Source of the DNA: Bacteroides sp.
GTDB lineage: Bacteria; Bacteroidota; Bacteroidia; Bacteroidales; Bacteroidaceae
Direction of reading: 5' to 3'
Length of the DNA stretch: 64,000 nt
Assembly (NCBI GenBank): GCA_017992695.1
Contig: JAGOOC010000001.1
Span: 1-64,000, forward strand
The translations under genes were made by a program, and so were the position numbers. The notes under the pieces were generated by a model. That model ran no database searches and was not told the origin of the DNA. It was given only the letters and a program-made list of their open reading frames with translations. This document shows, one piece after another, positions 29,569 through 39,802 of the stretch. How positions within the stretch are numbered: position 1 is the first letter of the stretch; each line of letters begins with the position of its first letter.

Positions 29569-30495
29569 ATGAGAACATATCTTTATTGTGAAGCTGGTTT
29601 TGTGGAAAAACCTCAATGGCTTCCAAACTGTTGGGTAAACGTAGAGTGCCCCGACGAGAGCGATTTTAAATTTCTTACGCAAGAACTCGATATTCCCGAA
29701 TCTTTTTTAGCAGATATAGCCGACACGGACGAACGTCCGCGAACGGAAACGGAAGGCAAATGGTTGTTGACCATTTTGCGCATTCCGGTGCAAAACAATC
29801 AAAGCAACATCCCATTTACCACTGTCCCGATTGGCATCATCACCAGCGAAGAGGTGGTTGTTTCCGTTTGCTACTATCAAACGGAGATGATCCCCGACTT
29901 TATAGACTATTCACGCCGTAAAGGATTGGTGGTGCGTAACAAGCTCGACTTGATCTTTCGTATCATTTACTCTTCGGCCGTATGGTTTTTGAAATACTTG
30001 AAGCAGATCAACAACGACGTGAGTGCTGCTGAGAAAGAGTTGGAACGAAGCATCCGCAATGAAGACCTGCTACGACTGATGCGACTGCAAAAATCATTGG
30101 TTTACTTCAACACCTCCATTCGTGGGAACGAGATTATGATTGGAAAGCTGACGAGCATTTTTCAGGACAAAAACTACTTGGATAAAGACTTGGTTGAGGA
30201 CGTTATCACTGAGCTGCGACAAGCTTACCACACCGTCAATATATACAGCGACATTCTCACTGGAACGATGGATGCTTTTGCCTCAATCATTTCGAACAAC
30301 GTGAATACGATCATGAAACGCATGACAAGCATCTCCATCATTTTGATGGTGCCTACCCTCATTGCGAGCTTTTACGGGATGAACGTTGACGTGCACCTGG
30401 ATGATGTACCCCACTCCTTTAGCCTAATCGTAATTAGTTCGATTTTGCTATCGGCATTGGCTTTTGTAATCGTTAGAAAGATTAAATGGTTTTAA
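29569..30495 (+). CDS. corA: CorA-family Mg2+ transporter
   Basis: 308 residues. A long cytoplasmic N-terminal domain, a helical stalk, and two C-terminal transmembrane helices, the first ending in the hallmark GMN motif (FYGMNVDVHL). CorA proteins are pentameric channels for Mg2+ (sometimes Co2+ or Ni2+). The final residues KIKWF give the positive cytoplasmic tail. The gene has its own leader with a short ORF and hairpin (described separately), and a terminator follows it, so it forms a single-gene unit. Confidence 0.93.
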   Translation: MRTYLYCEAGFVEKPQWLPNCWVNVECPDESDFKFLTQELDIPESFLADIADTDERPRTETEGKWLLTILRIPVQNNQSNIPFTTVPIGIITSEEVVVSVCYYQTEMIPDFIDYSRRKGLVVRNKLDLIFRIIYSSAVWFLKYLKQINNDVSAAEKELERSIRNEDLLRLMRLQKSLVYFNTSIRGNEIMIGKLTSIFQDKNYLDKDLVEDVITELRQAYHTVNIYSDILTGTMDAFASIISNNVNTIMKRMTSISIILMVPTLIASFYGMNVDVHLDDVPHSFSLIVISSILLSALAFVIVRKIKWF

Positions 30496-30496
30496 G

Positions 30497-30521
30497 AAAA
30501 GCAGGGTTCGCAGTGCTTTTT
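30497..30521 (+). terminator. Intrinsic terminator after corA
   Basis: A 7-bp stem AAAAGCA/TGCTTTT with a 10-nt loop followed by a run of T. Weak but well placed one base after the corA stop. Confidence 0.6.
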
Positions 30522-30583
30522 GCATAAAATAACAATTGACACCTTCATAAACCAACTGTTTAGACTCTTTTTTCCCCTAATAT

Positions 30584-30614
30584 TTTGTAGTCGAACAGAT
30601 TATTTGTATCTTTG
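30584..30614 (+). promoter_or_regulatory. Consensus promoter of the rimP-nusA operon
   Basis: TTTG at 30584-30587 and TATCTTTG at 30607-30614 are 19 bp apart, a perfect Bacteroides promoter. Initiation would be near 30620. Confidence 0.8.
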
Positions 30615-30637
30615 CACCCGAGACAGATGAAAGGTGG

Positions 30638-30662
30638 AGGGGCAATATAAGCTCCTTTTTTT
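30638..30662 (+). terminator. Possible attenuator in the rimP-nusA leader
   Basis: AGGGGC (30638-30643) and GCTCCT (30651-30656) form a short stem (one G-U) with a 7-nt loop, followed by an unbroken T-tract to 30662. It has intrinsic-terminator form but lies between promoter and rimP start, so it could act as an attenuator of an operon that encodes the termination factor NusA. Confidence 0.5.
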
Positions 30663-30680
30663 GTTCTTAATAGTGAATCA

Positions 30681-31148
30681 ATGATAGAAAAGAGAATTGT
30701 TTGTCAGCTTGTTGAAGAGTGGCTGGAAGGAAAAGAGTACTTCTTGGTAGAGGTAATCGTTAGCCCTGACGACAAGATTGTGGTTGAGATAGACCACGCA
30801 GAAGGCGTTTGGATTGAAGATTGTGTGGAGCTGAGCCGCTACATTGAATCGGGACTAAACCGTGAAGAAGAAGATTATGAATTGGAAGTGGGTTCGGCAG
30901 GTATCGGACAGCCCTTCAAGGTGGTACAACAATATTACAATCACATTGGCAAAGATGTGGAGGTACTCACCAAGTCGGGGCGTAAACTAACCGGTACGCT
31001 AAAAGAGGCCAACGAAGAAACATTTGTAGTCAACGTAGAAAAGAAAGTCAAAGTAGAAGGAGCCAAACGTCCAAAACTGGCGGAAGAGGACGAAACCTTC
31101 CGTTATGAAGATATAAAATACACTAAATACTTAATTAGTTTTAAATAA
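30681..31148 (+). CDS. rimP: Ribosome maturation factor RimP
   Basis: 155 residues. Needed for 30S subunit maturation. The segment VEIDHAEGVWIEDCVELSRYIE and the YELEVGSAGIGQPF region fit RimP, as does the C-terminal Sm-like fold with VLTKSGRKLTGTL. One base separates its stop from nusA, the standard rimP-nusA-infB order. Confidence 0.93.
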   Translation: MIEKRIVCQLVEEWLEGKEYFLVEVIVSPDDKIVVEIDHAEGVWIEDCVELSRYIESGLNREEEDYELEVGSAGIGQPFKVVQQYYNHIGKDVEVLTKSGRKLTGTLKEANEETFVVNVEKKVKVEGAKRPKLAEEDETFRYEDIKYTKYLISFK

Positions 31149-31149
31149 T

Positions 31150-32412
31150 ATGGCCAAGAAAGAAGAAACAATCAGCTTGATTGATACATTTTCGGAATTT
31201 AAGGAACTGAAAAATATCGATAGGACAACGATGGTAAGCGTACTCGAGGAGTCGTTCCGTAGTGTTATCACGAAAATGTTTGGCACCGATGAGAATTACG
31301 ACGTAATCGTTAACCCCGACAAGGGTGACTTCGAGATATGGCGTAACCGTGAAGTAGTAGCCGATGAGGATTTGACGAATCCCAACATGCAGGTTTCGCT
31401 AACGGAAGCACGCAAAATTGATGCTTCCTACGAAATAGGCGAAGAGGTTACTGACGAGGTAATATTCGCCAAATTCGGACGCCGCGCCATCCTGAACCTT
31501 CGCCAAACATTGGCTTCGAAGATTCTTGAACTAGAAAAAGATAGTCTTTACAATAAATACAGTGATAAGATAGGCACCATTATCAATGCAGAAGTATATC
31601 AAATTTGGAAGAAAGAGATGCTGCTCATTGATGACGAAGGTAATGAACTGTTGCTACCCAAAACGGAACAGATTCCGGCCGATTTTTACCGTAAGGGAGA
31701 AACCGCACGTGCTGTTGTAGCTCGCGTAGACAACAAGAACAACAACCCGAAAATTATCCTCTCGCGTACATCTCCCGTCTTTTTGCAACGACTGTTCGAG
31801 ATGGAAGTACCCGAGATTAACGACGGACTTATCACCATTAAGAAGATTGCCCGCATCCCCGGCGAACGTGCCAAGATTGCGGTTGAATCTTATGACGACC
31901 GTATCGACCCCGTAGGTGCCTGTGTAGGTATGAAGGGTAGCCGTATTCACGGCATCGTTCGTGAACTTCGCAACGAGAATATTGATGTGATTAACTATAC
32001 ATCAAACATCTCTTTGTTTATTCAGCGTGCCCTTAGCCCTGCCAAAGTTTCTTCTATCCGCTTGAATGAAGAGGAACGTAAGGCTGAGGTATTCCTTAAA
32101 CCGGAAGAGGTTTCGCTAGCTATTGGTAAAGGCGGTTTGAACATCAAACTGGCCAGTATGTTAACTGAGTACACCATTGACGTGTTCCGTGAATTAGATG
32201 AAGCGGTGCAGGACGAAGATATCTATCTGGACGAATTCAAAGACGAAATCGACAGTTGGGTCATCGACGCCATCAAAGCTATTGGTATTGATACAGCGAA
32301 AGCCGTATTGACCGCACCTCGCGAAATGTTGATCGAGAAAACGGATTTAGAAGAAGAGACGGTGGACGAGGTATTACGCATTTTGAAATCGGAGTTTGAA
32401 GACAATGAATAA
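31150..32412 (+). CDS. nusA: Transcription termination/antitermination factor NusA
   Basis: 420 residues. Binds RNA polymerase and nascent RNA to modulate pausing and termination. An N-terminal polymerase-binding domain (about 1-125), an S1 domain (about 130-200), two KH domains with GMKGSRIHGIVRELRNENID and AIGKGGLNIKLAS, and a short C-terminal part. The acidic repeats of enterobacterial NusA are missing, as usual outside proteobacteria. Confidence 0.95.
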   Translation: MAKKEETISLIDTFSEFKELKNIDRTTMVSVLEESFRSVITKMFGTDENYDVIVNPDKGDFEIWRNREVVADEDLTNPNMQVSLTEARKIDASYEIGEEVTDEVIFAKFGRRAILNLRQTLASKILELEKDSLYNKYSDKIGTIINAEVYQIWKKEMLLIDDEGNELLLPKTEQIPADFYRKGETARAVVARVDNKNNNPKIILSRTSPVFLQRLFEMEVPEINDGLITIKKIARIPGERAKIAVESYDDRIDPVGACVGMKGSRIHGIVRELRNENIDVINYTSNISLFIQRALSPAKVSSIRLNEEERKAEVFLKPEEVSLAIGKGGLNIKLASMLTEYTIDVFRELDEAVQDEDIYLDEFKDEIDSWVIDAIKAIGIDTAKAVLTAPREMLIEKTDLEEETVDEVLRILKSEFEDNE

Positions 32413-32549
32413 GGCGATGATGTACTAATATGCCAAGATGCCAATGAAGGTTGTGCGGTATAGTTAGTACACTATGAACTTATGAATGAATTCACTGCGC
32501 AGCCATTTGGCACAATTGCCATTGGCACATTATCAAATTATTAAAAAGT
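32413..32549 (+). other. nusA-infB spacer with short repeats
   Basis: A 137-bp gap without a gene. It contains near-direct repeats (CATTTGGCACA, CATTGGCACA) around 32500-32530 and a TGCCAATG near 32440 that is the inverse of CATTGGCA near 32521. No clear promoter or terminator is evident. Confidence 0.4.
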
Positions 32550-35500
32550 ATGACGATAAGGTTAAACAAAGTTACAAGAGATTTAAATGTGGGAATAGCG
32601 ACGGTAGTCGAGTTCTTACAAAAAAAGGGACACACGATTGAGGCGAACCCTAATACTAAAATTACAGAAGAAGAGTATGCAATGCTCGTAAAAGAGTTCA
32701 GCACTGACAAGAACCTTAGACTTGAGTCAGAACGTTTTATACAAGAACGTCAAAATAAGGATCGCAACAAGTCAGTCGCTATCGACGGTTACGACAAACA
32801 GGCCGAAAAGCCTAAGGCAGAAGAAATCTTCAAGACAGTAGTTCCCGAAGACGCGCGCCCGAAGTTTAAACCTGTCGGGAAAATAGATTTAGACAATCTA
32901 AGCCGGAAAATAGAACCGGTAAGCGAACCCAAACCACAACAAACCACTGCTCCAGCTATCAAAGAAGAGAAAAAGGCGGAAGAAGCGGCTCAACCGGTGG
33001 TTGCAAAAGAAGAAACAGTAATCCCCACTCCGGCTCCAAAAACAGAAACGGTTAAGAAACCGAAACCTGTAACTGTAGAGGCTAAACCGGTGGTGGAAGA
33101 AAAAATAATCAACCCAGTAAAGAAAGAAGAGCCGAAAGTGGAAGTTGCTCCAGAAAAAGAAATCGAAAAGAAGGTCGAAGAGAAGCCCGTAGTGGCAGAT
33201 CAAGCTGCGGAAGCTACGACCGAGTCGGATAAAGAAGACGGTGTCTTCAAGATTCGTCAACCCGAATTTGTCTCCAAAATCAACGTTATCGGACAGATTG
33301 ATCTGGCTGCATTAAACCAGTCTACCCGCCCGAAAAAGAAATCGAAAGAAGAAAAACGGAAAGAACGCGAAGAGAAAGATAAGGTGCGTCTGGATCAAAA
33401 GAAACAGATGAAAGAAGCCATCATCAAAGAAATTCGCAAGGATGACAGCAAGCTGGCAAAGACAGCCCCGAAAGAGAGTGCCGATGCAGCAAAGAAGAAG
33501 CGCAATCGTATTAATAAGGAGAAGGTAGACGTTAACAACGTAGCCTCCAACTTTACCCCACCCCGTCCCAACAGTGAAAGAGCTGCCAGCGGCGGACACC
33601 CCGGACAAGGTGGTGCAAACAGAGGTCCCGGACAAGGTGGCGGACCAAACCGCAGCCGTAGCACCGGTGCCGGTGCCGGTACCACTAACAGCCGTTTCAA
33701 AAAACCCATTGTAAAAGCTGAGGTTAGCGACGTAGACGTAGCTAAACAAGTGAAAGAGACTCTAGCTCGTTTAACGACCAAGGGTAAGAATAAAACATCC
33801 AAATATCGTAGAGAGAAGCGCGAGTCGGTATACAACCGCCAACAAGAGCTTGACGATCTGGAAATGGCAGAAAGCAGAATCCTGAAACTAACCGAGTTCG
33901 TTACAGCCAATGAGTTGGCCAGCATGATGAATGTATCGGTTAATCAAGTCATCGGAACCTGTATGAGTATTGGTATGATGGTATCTATCAACCAACGCTT
34001 AGATGCCGAGACTATAAATTTAGTGGCTGAAGAGTTCGGATACAAGACCGAATACGTAAGTGCTGAAGTAGCTCAGGCGATTGTGGAAGAAGAAGATCCG
34101 GAAGAAGACTTGAGACCACGCGCTCCGATTGTGACAGTGATGGGACACGTTGACCACGGTAAGACCTCGTTGCTTGACTACATTCGTAAAGCAAATGTTA
34201 TTGCCGGTGAAGCTGGTGGTATCACCCAGCACATTGGTGCTTATCACGTAACGTTGGAAGACGGACGTGACATTACTTTCCTTGACACTCCCGGTCATGA
34301 GGCGTTTACCGCTATGCGTGCTCGTGGTGCAAAGGTAACGGATATCGCTATCATTATTGTAGCTGCTGACGACGACGTGATGCCACAAACCAAAGAGGCC
34401 ATCAACCATGCTGTGGCCGCAGGTGTTCCGATTGTATTTGCAATCAATAAGGTGGATAAACCACATGCTAATCCCGAAAAGATTAAAGAGACACTGGCAC
34501 AAATGAACTATCTTGTCGAAGAGTGGGGTGGTAAGTACCAGTCACAAGATGTTTCGGCTAAGAAGGGTATCGGAATGAAGGAACTGATGGAAAAAGTACT
34601 ACTCGAAGCAGAAATGCTGGATCTGAAAGCTAACCCCAATCGTCGTGCAGTTGGTTCGGTTATCGAGTCTACACTTGACAAGGGACGTGGTTTTGTAGCT
34701 ACTATCCTTGTATCCAACGGTACATTGAAGTCAGGAGATATCGTGTTGGCTGGAACCAACTATGGCCGCGTGAAGGCTATGTTCAACGAACGCAACCAAC
34801 GTATCCAAGAGGCAGGGCCTTCAGAACCAGTACTTATTCTGGGATTGAATGGTGCTCCGCAAGCAGGTGACATGTTCCACGTAATTGAAACAGAGCAAGA
34901 AGCTCGCGAGATTGCCAACAAGCGTGAGCAGTTGCAACGCGAACAGGGTTTGAGAACTCAGAAACTCTTGACACTGGATGAGGTTGGTCGCCGTATCGCT
35001 CTGGGTAACTTCCAGGAACTGAACATCATCGTGAAGGGTGACGTAGACGGTTCTATCGAAGCCTTGAGTGATGCATTGATCAAGTTGTCGACTGAGCAGA
35101 TTCAGGTAAATGTAATTCACAAGGCTGTGGGTCAGATTTCAGAATCAGACGTAACATTGGCTGCTGCTTCAGATGCAATCATCATCGGCTTCCAGGTTCG
35201 TCCATCCACTTCGGCACGCAGATTTGCCGAGCAAGAGGGTGTCGATATTCGCATGTACTCTGTGATCTATGCCGCCATCGAAGAGGTGAAATCGGCCATG
35301 GAAGGTATGTTGGCCCCTGTAGTGAAGGAGGTAATTACCGCTACTATCGAAGTACGTGAGGTATTTAACATCACGAAAGTAGGTACAGTTGCCGGTGCAA
35401 TGGTCAAAGAAGGAAAAGCGAAACGCAGCGACAAGGCACGCCTTATCCGCGACGGTATCGTTATCTTCTCGGGAAGCATTAACGCACTGAAACGTTTCAA

Positions 35501-35624
35501 AGACGACGTGAAAGAGGTGGCTACGAACTACGAATGTGGTGTGAGCTTAACTAACTATCACGACATCAAGGTAGGTGACTTAATTGAAACTTACGAAGAA
35601 ATCGAAGTGAAACAAACATTATAA
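32550..35624 (+). CDS. infB: Translation initiation factor IF-2
   Basis: 1024 residues. GTPase that places initiator tRNA on the 30S subunit. An N-terminal DNA-binding-like segment ([19 protein letters not shown]) is followed by a long Lys/Glu/Pro-rich linker (about 80-390) with a Gly/Arg-rich patch, then the G domain with [12 protein letters not shown] (motif G1), DTPGHEAF (G3) and NKVDKP (G4), and the C-terminal domains. The long low-complexity linker accounts for its size above the 890-residue E. coli protein. Confidence 0.96.
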   Translation: MTIRLNKVTRDLNVGIATVVEFLQKKGHTIEANPNTKITEEEYAMLVKEFSTDKNLRLESERFIQERQNKDRNKSVAIDGYDKQAEKPKAEEIFKTVVPEDARPKFKPVGKIDLDNLSRKIEPVSEPKPQQTTAPAIKEEKKAEEAAQPVVAKEETVIPTPAPKTETVKKPKPVTVEAKPVVEEKIINPVKKEEPKVEVAPEKEIEKKVEEKPVVADQAAEATTESDKEDGVFKIRQPEFVSKINVIGQIDLAALNQSTRPKKKSKEEKRKEREEKDKVRLDQKKQMKEAIIKEIRKDDSKLAKTAPKESADAAKKKRNRINKEKVDVNNVASNFTPPRPNSERAASGGHPGQGGANRGPGQGGGPNRSRSTGAGAGTTNSRFKKPIVKAEVSDVDVAKQVKETLARLTTKGKNKTSKYRREKRESVYNRQQELDDLEMAESRILKLTEFVTANELASMMNVSVNQVIGTCMSIGMMVSINQRLDAETINLVAEEFGYKTEYVSAEVAQAIVEEEDPEEDLRPRAPIVTVMGHVDHGKTSLLDYIRKANVIAGEAGGITQHIGAYHVTLEDGRDITFLDTPGHEAFTAMRARGAKVTDIAIIIVAADDDVMPQTKEAINHAVAAGVPIVFAINKVDKPHANPEKIKETLAQMNYLVEEWGGKYQSQDVSAKKGIGMKELMEKVLLEAEMLDLKANPNRRAVGSVIESTLDKGRGFVATILVSNGTLKSGDIVLAGTNYGRVKAMFNERNQRIQEAGPSEPVLILGLNGAPQAGDMFHVIETEQEAREIANKREQLQREQGLRTQKLLTLDEVGRRIALGNFQELNIIVKGDVDGSIEALSDALIKLSTEQIQVNVIHKAVGQISESDVTLAAASDAIIIGFQVRPSTSARRFAEQEGVDIRMYSVIYAAIEEVKSAMEGMLAPVVKEVITATIEVREVFNITKVGTVAGAMVKEGKAKRSDKARLIRDGIVIFSGSINALKRFKDDVKEVATNYECGVSLTNYHDIKVGDLIETYEEIEVKQTL

Positions 35625-35644
35625 TTTGTATCAATGAAATGAAG

Positions 35645-35685
35645 ACGGAGGCACAGAGTGAATACAACTCCGTGTCTCCGTTTTT
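35645..35685 (+). terminator. Intrinsic terminator after infB
   Basis: A stem from ACGGAG (35645-35650) to CTCCGT (35676-35681), with inner pairs CAC/GTG and GAGT/ACTC and a 7-nt loop, followed by TTTTT. It would separate infB from the cvpA-suf genes. Confidence 0.8.
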
Positions 35686-35699
35686 ATTTATCAGCATAA

Positions 35700-36206
35700 A
35701 TGCCAATGATTGATGTCATTATTCTTATCGCAGTAGGCACCGGTGTGGTGATGGGTTTTATGAAAGGATTCATCCGACAGTTAGCATCCATTCTTGGACT
35801 TATAGCAGGGCTGTTGGCGGCTAGGGCACTGTACACACCATTGGCCGAAAGGCTCTGCCCAACGATAACAGACTCTATGACACTGGCGCAGATACTATCC
35901 TTTATCGTGATATGGCTTGCTGTTCCGTTGCTGTTTACACTGGTGGCATCTGTACTCACAAAAGCAGTTGAAGCAGTCTCGCTGGGATGGCTCAATCGCT
36001 GGTTAGGTAGCGGATTGGGCGCACTTAAATACTTGTTATTAGTGAGTTTGGTTATCGGTGTCATCGAGTTCATCGATACGGATAATAAACTTATCAATCA
36101 AACAAAGAAGAGTGCCTCATTGTTATACTATCCGATGGAAACATTTGCGGGGATATTTTTCCCCACCGCAAAAAAAGTTACACAACAATATATACTCAAT
36201 ACATAA
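35700..36206 (+). CDS. CvpA-family membrane protein
   Basis: 168 residues with four predicted membrane helices; the start [25 protein letters not shown] is typical of CvpA (colicin V production) proteins. In other bacteria CvpA is linked to envelope integrity; its biochemical role is unknown. The stop overlaps the sufB start (TAATG), so it is translationally coupled to the Fe-S genes. The first Met (35700) or the second (35706) may be used. Confidence 0.85.
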   Translation: MPMIDVIILIAVGTGVVMGFMKGFIRQLASILGLIAGLLAARALYTPLAERLCPTITDSMTLAQILSFIVIWLAVPLLFTLVASVLTKAVEAVSLGWLNRWLGSGLGALKYLLLVSLVIGVIEFIDTDNKLINQTKKSASLLYYPMETFAGIFFPTAKKVTQQYILNT

Positions 36207-37660
36207 TGCAACAAGAAGAACCCAATAAATACGTAAAAGACTTCACTCAGGAGAAGTACAAATATGGTTTTACCACCGATGTAGAAACTGAAATCATCCC
36301 TATCGGATTGAATGAAGATGTAGTACGCCTCATCTCTTCGAAGAAAGAAGAGCCGGAATGGTTGTTAGAGTTTAGACTGAAAGCGTACCGCCATTGGTTA
36401 ACGCTGAAGATGCCTACTTGGGCGCACCTCCGCATTCCTGAATTTGATTACCAATCGATCTCTTATTATGCCGACCCTACTAAAAAAAAGGCAGGCCCCA
36501 AGAGCTTGGACGAGGTAGATCCTGAACTTATAAAGACATTCAATAAGCTTGGCATCTCGCTCGAAGAGCAGATGATGTTGAGCGGTATGGCTGTTGACGC
36601 CGTGATGGACTCCGTGTCGGTCAAAACAACCTTCAAAGAGACGTTGATGGAGAAAGGCATTATCTTTTGCTCATTTAGCGAAGCTGTGCGCGAGTATCCC
36701 GACTTGGTGAAAAAGTATATGGGCTCAGTAGTGGGCTATCGTGACAATTTCTTCGCTGCGCTAAATTCGGCTGTATTCTCTGACGGATCTTTTGTCTACA
36801 TCCCCAAAGGCACTCGTTGTCCCATGGAGTTATCGACCTACTTCCGCATCAATGCCGTTAATACCGGACAGTTTGAACGCACACTGATCATTGCTGACGA
36901 TGATTCGTACGTATCCTATCTCGAAGGTTGCACAGCTCCTATGCGCGATGAGAATCAGCTTCATGCTGCTATTGTAGAAATCATAGTACATGACCGTGCC
37001 GAAGTAAAATACTCTACCGTGCAAAACTGGTATCCGGGTGATGCCGAAGGACGGGGCGGCGTATACAATTTCGTAACCAAACGTGGTAACTGCAAAGGAG
37101 TAGACAGTAAGCTTTCGTGGACACAGGTAGAAACCGGATCGGCCATCACGTGGAAGTATCCTTCGTGTATTCTGACAGGCGATGGTTCAACAGCTGAGTT
37201 CTATTCGGTAGCGGTAACCAATCACCATCAACAGGCCGACACCGGCACCAAGATGATTCACTTGGGAAAGAATACAAGTAGCACCATCGTTAGCAAAGGC
37301 ATCTCTGCGGGAGTAAGCGAAAACTCTTATCGCGGCTTGGTAAAAGTGGTCGAGAAAGCCGACAATGCACGCAATTATAGCCAATGCGATTCGTTGCTGC
37401 TGGGCAGTAAAAGTGGTGCACACACCTTTCCCTATATGGATGTCCACAACGAAACGGCAGTGATAGAGCACGAAGCCACCACCTCTAAAATCAGTGAAGA
37501 TCAAATATTCTATTGCAACCAACGCGGTATTCCAACCGAAGATGCCATCGGACTCATTGTTAACGGATACGCCAAAGAGGTACTCAACAAGCTACCCATG
37601 GAGTTTGCCGTCGAAGCACAAAAGTTACTGGCCATTTCATTAGAGGGAAGCGTAGGATAA
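36206..37660 (+). CDS. sufB: Fe-S cluster assembly scaffold subunit SufB
   Basis: 484 residues, the usual length. Part of the SufBC2D complex that builds Fe-S clusters. The C-terminal signature region with [12 protein letters not shown] and [14 protein letters not shown] (containing the cluster-related Cys) is present. First suf gene here; SufA, SufE and SufU are not encoded in this window. Confidence 0.96.
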   Translation: MQQEEPNKYVKDFTQEKYKYGFTTDVETEIIPIGLNEDVVRLISSKKEEPEWLLEFRLKAYRHWLTLKMPTWAHLRIPEFDYQSISYYADPTKKKAGPKSLDEVDPELIKTFNKLGISLEEQMMLSGMAVDAVMDSVSVKTTFKETLMEKGIIFCSFSEAVREYPDLVKKYMGSVVGYRDNFFAALNSAVFSDGSFVYIPKGTRCPMELSTYFRINAVNTGQFERTLIIADDDSYVSYLEGCTAPMRDENQLHAAIVEIIVHDRAEVKYSTVQNWYPGDAEGRGGVYNFVTKRGNCKGVDSKLSWTQVETGSAITWKYPSCILTGDGSTAEFYSVAVTNHHQQADTGTKMIHLGKNTSSTIVSKGISAGVSENSYRGLVKVVEKADNARNYSQCDSLLLGSKSGAHTFPYMDVHNETAVIEHEATTSKISEDQIFYCNQRGIPTEDAIGLIVNGYAKEVLNKLPMEFAVEAQKLLAISLEGSVG

Positions 37661-37692
37661 GAAAGAATTATAAAAAATCAAAAACAATAATC

Positions 37693-38445
37693 ATGTTAGA
37701 AATAAAAGATTTACATGCCAGCATCAACGGCAAAGAGATATTAAGAGGCATCAACTTGACTGTGAAACCGGGCGAGATACACGCCATTATGGGACCCAAC
37801 GGATCGGGAAAAAGCACACTCTCTTCGGTATTGGTGGGCAATCCGGCTTTTGAGGTAACCCAAGGAAGCGTTACGTTTTACGGAAAGAATCTGTTGGAGC
37901 AATCGCCCGAAGACCGCAGCCACGAAGGGATTTTCCTGAGCTTCCAGTATCCGGTTGAGATTCCCGGCGTAAGTATGGTTAACTTCATGCGTGCGGCCGT
38001 GAACGAACGCCGTAAGTACCAGGGACTACCTGCCCTCACTGCCAGTGAGTTCTTAAAACTGATGCGTGAGAAGCGTGCGGTAGTCGAGCTGGACAGCAAA
38101 CTGGCCAACAGATCGGTAAACGAAGGCTTCTCGGGTGGCGAGAAAAAGCGGAATGAAATCTTCCAGATGGCCATGCTCGAACCGCGATTAAGCATTCTAG
38201 ACGAAACCGATTCGGGTCTTGATATTGATGCACTGCGCATAGTGGCCGAAGGGGTGAACAAGTTGAAGACTCCCGAAACAAGCACCATCGTCATTACACA
38301 CTATCAGCGTTTGCTCGAATACATCAAACCGGATATCGTACACGTACTATATAATGGCCGTATCGTAAAAACAGCCGGACCAGAATTGGCATTCGAGTTG
38401 GAAGAAAAAGGATACGATTGGATCAAGAAAGAATTAGGAGAATAG
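37693..38445 (+). CDS. sufC: Fe-S assembly ATPase SufC
   Basis: 250 residues. An ABC-type ATPase that drives SufB-SufD rearrangement. Walker [10 protein letters not shown], signature [10 protein letters not shown] and Walker [15 protein letters not shown] are clear. It lies 32 bp after sufB and two bases before sufD. Confidence 0.97.
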   Translation: MLEIKDLHASINGKEILRGINLTVKPGEIHAIMGPNGSGKSTLSSVLVGNPAFEVTQGSVTFYGKNLLEQSPEDRSHEGIFLSFQYPVEIPGVSMVNFMRAAVNERRKYQGLPALTASEFLKLMREKRAVVELDSKLANRSVNEGFSGGEKKRNEIFQMAMLEPRLSILDETDSGLDIDALRIVAEGVNKLKTPETSTIVITHYQRLLEYIKPDIVHVLYNGRIVKTAGPELAFELEEKGYDWIKKELGE

Positions 38446-38447
38446 CC

Positions 38448-39791
38448 ATGAGCATAGAAAAACAATACATAGACCTCTTCTCTCAAACAGAGGAAATGAT
38501 TTGCCGACATAGCGCAGAGGTCTTGAATGCACCAAGAGCCAAGGCTTTTGCCGACTTCAAGACACAGGGTTTTCCCACTCGCAAGCTGGAGAATTATAAA
38601 TATACAGACGCCGGCAAGTACTTCGAACCCAATTATGGGTTGAACTTGAACCGCCTAACCATCCCTGCCAACCCTTACGAAGCATTTAAGTGTGATGTGC
38701 CCAACATGAACACTACGCTGTTTTTTGTCGTAAACGATCTGTTCTATACACAGGAGCAATCTACGACCCACCTGCCCGAAGGTGTACTCTTTGGCAGCTT
38801 GAAAGAGATGGCTGCGAAGCATCCCGAGTTGGTAAAAAAGTACTACGGCCAGTTGGCCGATACCGAGAAAGATGGTATAACGGCCTTCAACACCACCTTT
38901 GTGCAAGATGGCGTGCTGATGTATGTACCCAAAAATGTAGTGATTGATAAACCCATTCAGTTGGTCAATGTGCTTCGTGCCGATGTTGACTTCATGATGA
39001 ACCGCCGTGTGTTGATTATCCTTGAAGAGGGGGCACAAGCGCGTTTGCTTGTTTGCGACCATGCCATGGATAACGTAAGCTTTTTGTCAACGCAAGTCAT
39101 TGAGGTTTTTGCCGGAGCCAACTCCACCTTCGACCTCTACGAACTGGAAGAGACACACACTAGCACTGTACGCTTCAGCAACCTTTACGTGAAACAGGAA
39201 GCCAACAGCAACGTCTTGCTCAATAGCATGACCCTGCACAACGGAGTTACCCGCAACACGACCTTGGTAACTCTTCTTGGTGAAGGTGCCGAGATTAACC
39301 TCTGCGGCATGGCTATCGAAGATAAGAATCAGCATGTGGATAACCACACGGCTATTGACCACGCTGTTCCCAACTGCACCAGCAAGGAGCTCTTCAAATA
39401 TGTACTCGATGATCAGGCTGTAGGTGCTTTTACCGGTTTGGTACTTGTTCGCCCCGGTGCGCAAAAAACCAGCGCGCAACAAACCAACCGCAACCTGTGT
39501 GCCACGCGCGAAGCTCGCATGTATACCCAGCCTCAACTCGAGATTTATGCCGACGATGTAAAGTGTTCGCACGGTGCCACCATTGGTCAGCTCGACGAGA
39601 AAGCCCTGTTCTATATGCGTTCGCGCGGTATCCCAGAGAAAGAGGCGCGCTTGATGCTCATGTTTGCCTTCGTTAATGAAGTCATTGATACCATTCGTCT
39701 GGATGCCCTTAAAGATCGTCTGCACTTATTGGTCGAAAAACGCTTCCGTGGCGAGCTGAACAAGTGCCAAGGGTGCGCCATATGCAAATAA
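38448..39791 (+). CDS. sufD: Fe-S assembly subunit SufD
   Basis: 447 residues from the ATG at 38448; an in-frame start at 38418 would overlap sufC and adds no family residues. SufD is the SufB paralogue, with the shared beta-helix region (GAQKTSAQQTNRNL, CSHGATIGQLDEKALFYMRS). The extreme C-terminus (NKCQGCAICK) carries three cysteines, an addition not typical of E. coli SufD. Confidence 0.95.
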   Translation: MSIEKQYIDLFSQTEEMICRHSAEVLNAPRAKAFADFKTQGFPTRKLENYKYTDAGKYFEPNYGLNLNRLTIPANPYEAFKCDVPNMNTTLFFVVNDLFYTQEQSTTHLPEGVLFGSLKEMAAKHPELVKKYYGQLADTEKDGITAFNTTFVQDGVLMYVPKNVVIDKPIQLVNVLRADVDFMMNRRVLIILEEGAQARLLVCDHAMDNVSFLSTQVIEVFAGANSTFDLYELEETHTSTVRFSNLYVKQEANSNVLLNSMTLHNGVTRNTTLVTLLGEGAEINLCGMAIEDKNQHVDNHTAIDHAVPNCTSKELFKYVLDDQAVGAFTGLVLVRPGAQKTSAQQTNRNLCATREARMYTQPQLEIYADDVKCSHGATIGQLDEKALFYMRSRGIPEKEARLMLMFAFVNEVIDTIRLDALKDRLHLLVEKRFRGELNKCQGCAICK

Positions 39792-39802
39792 AACGTACAA
39801 CT

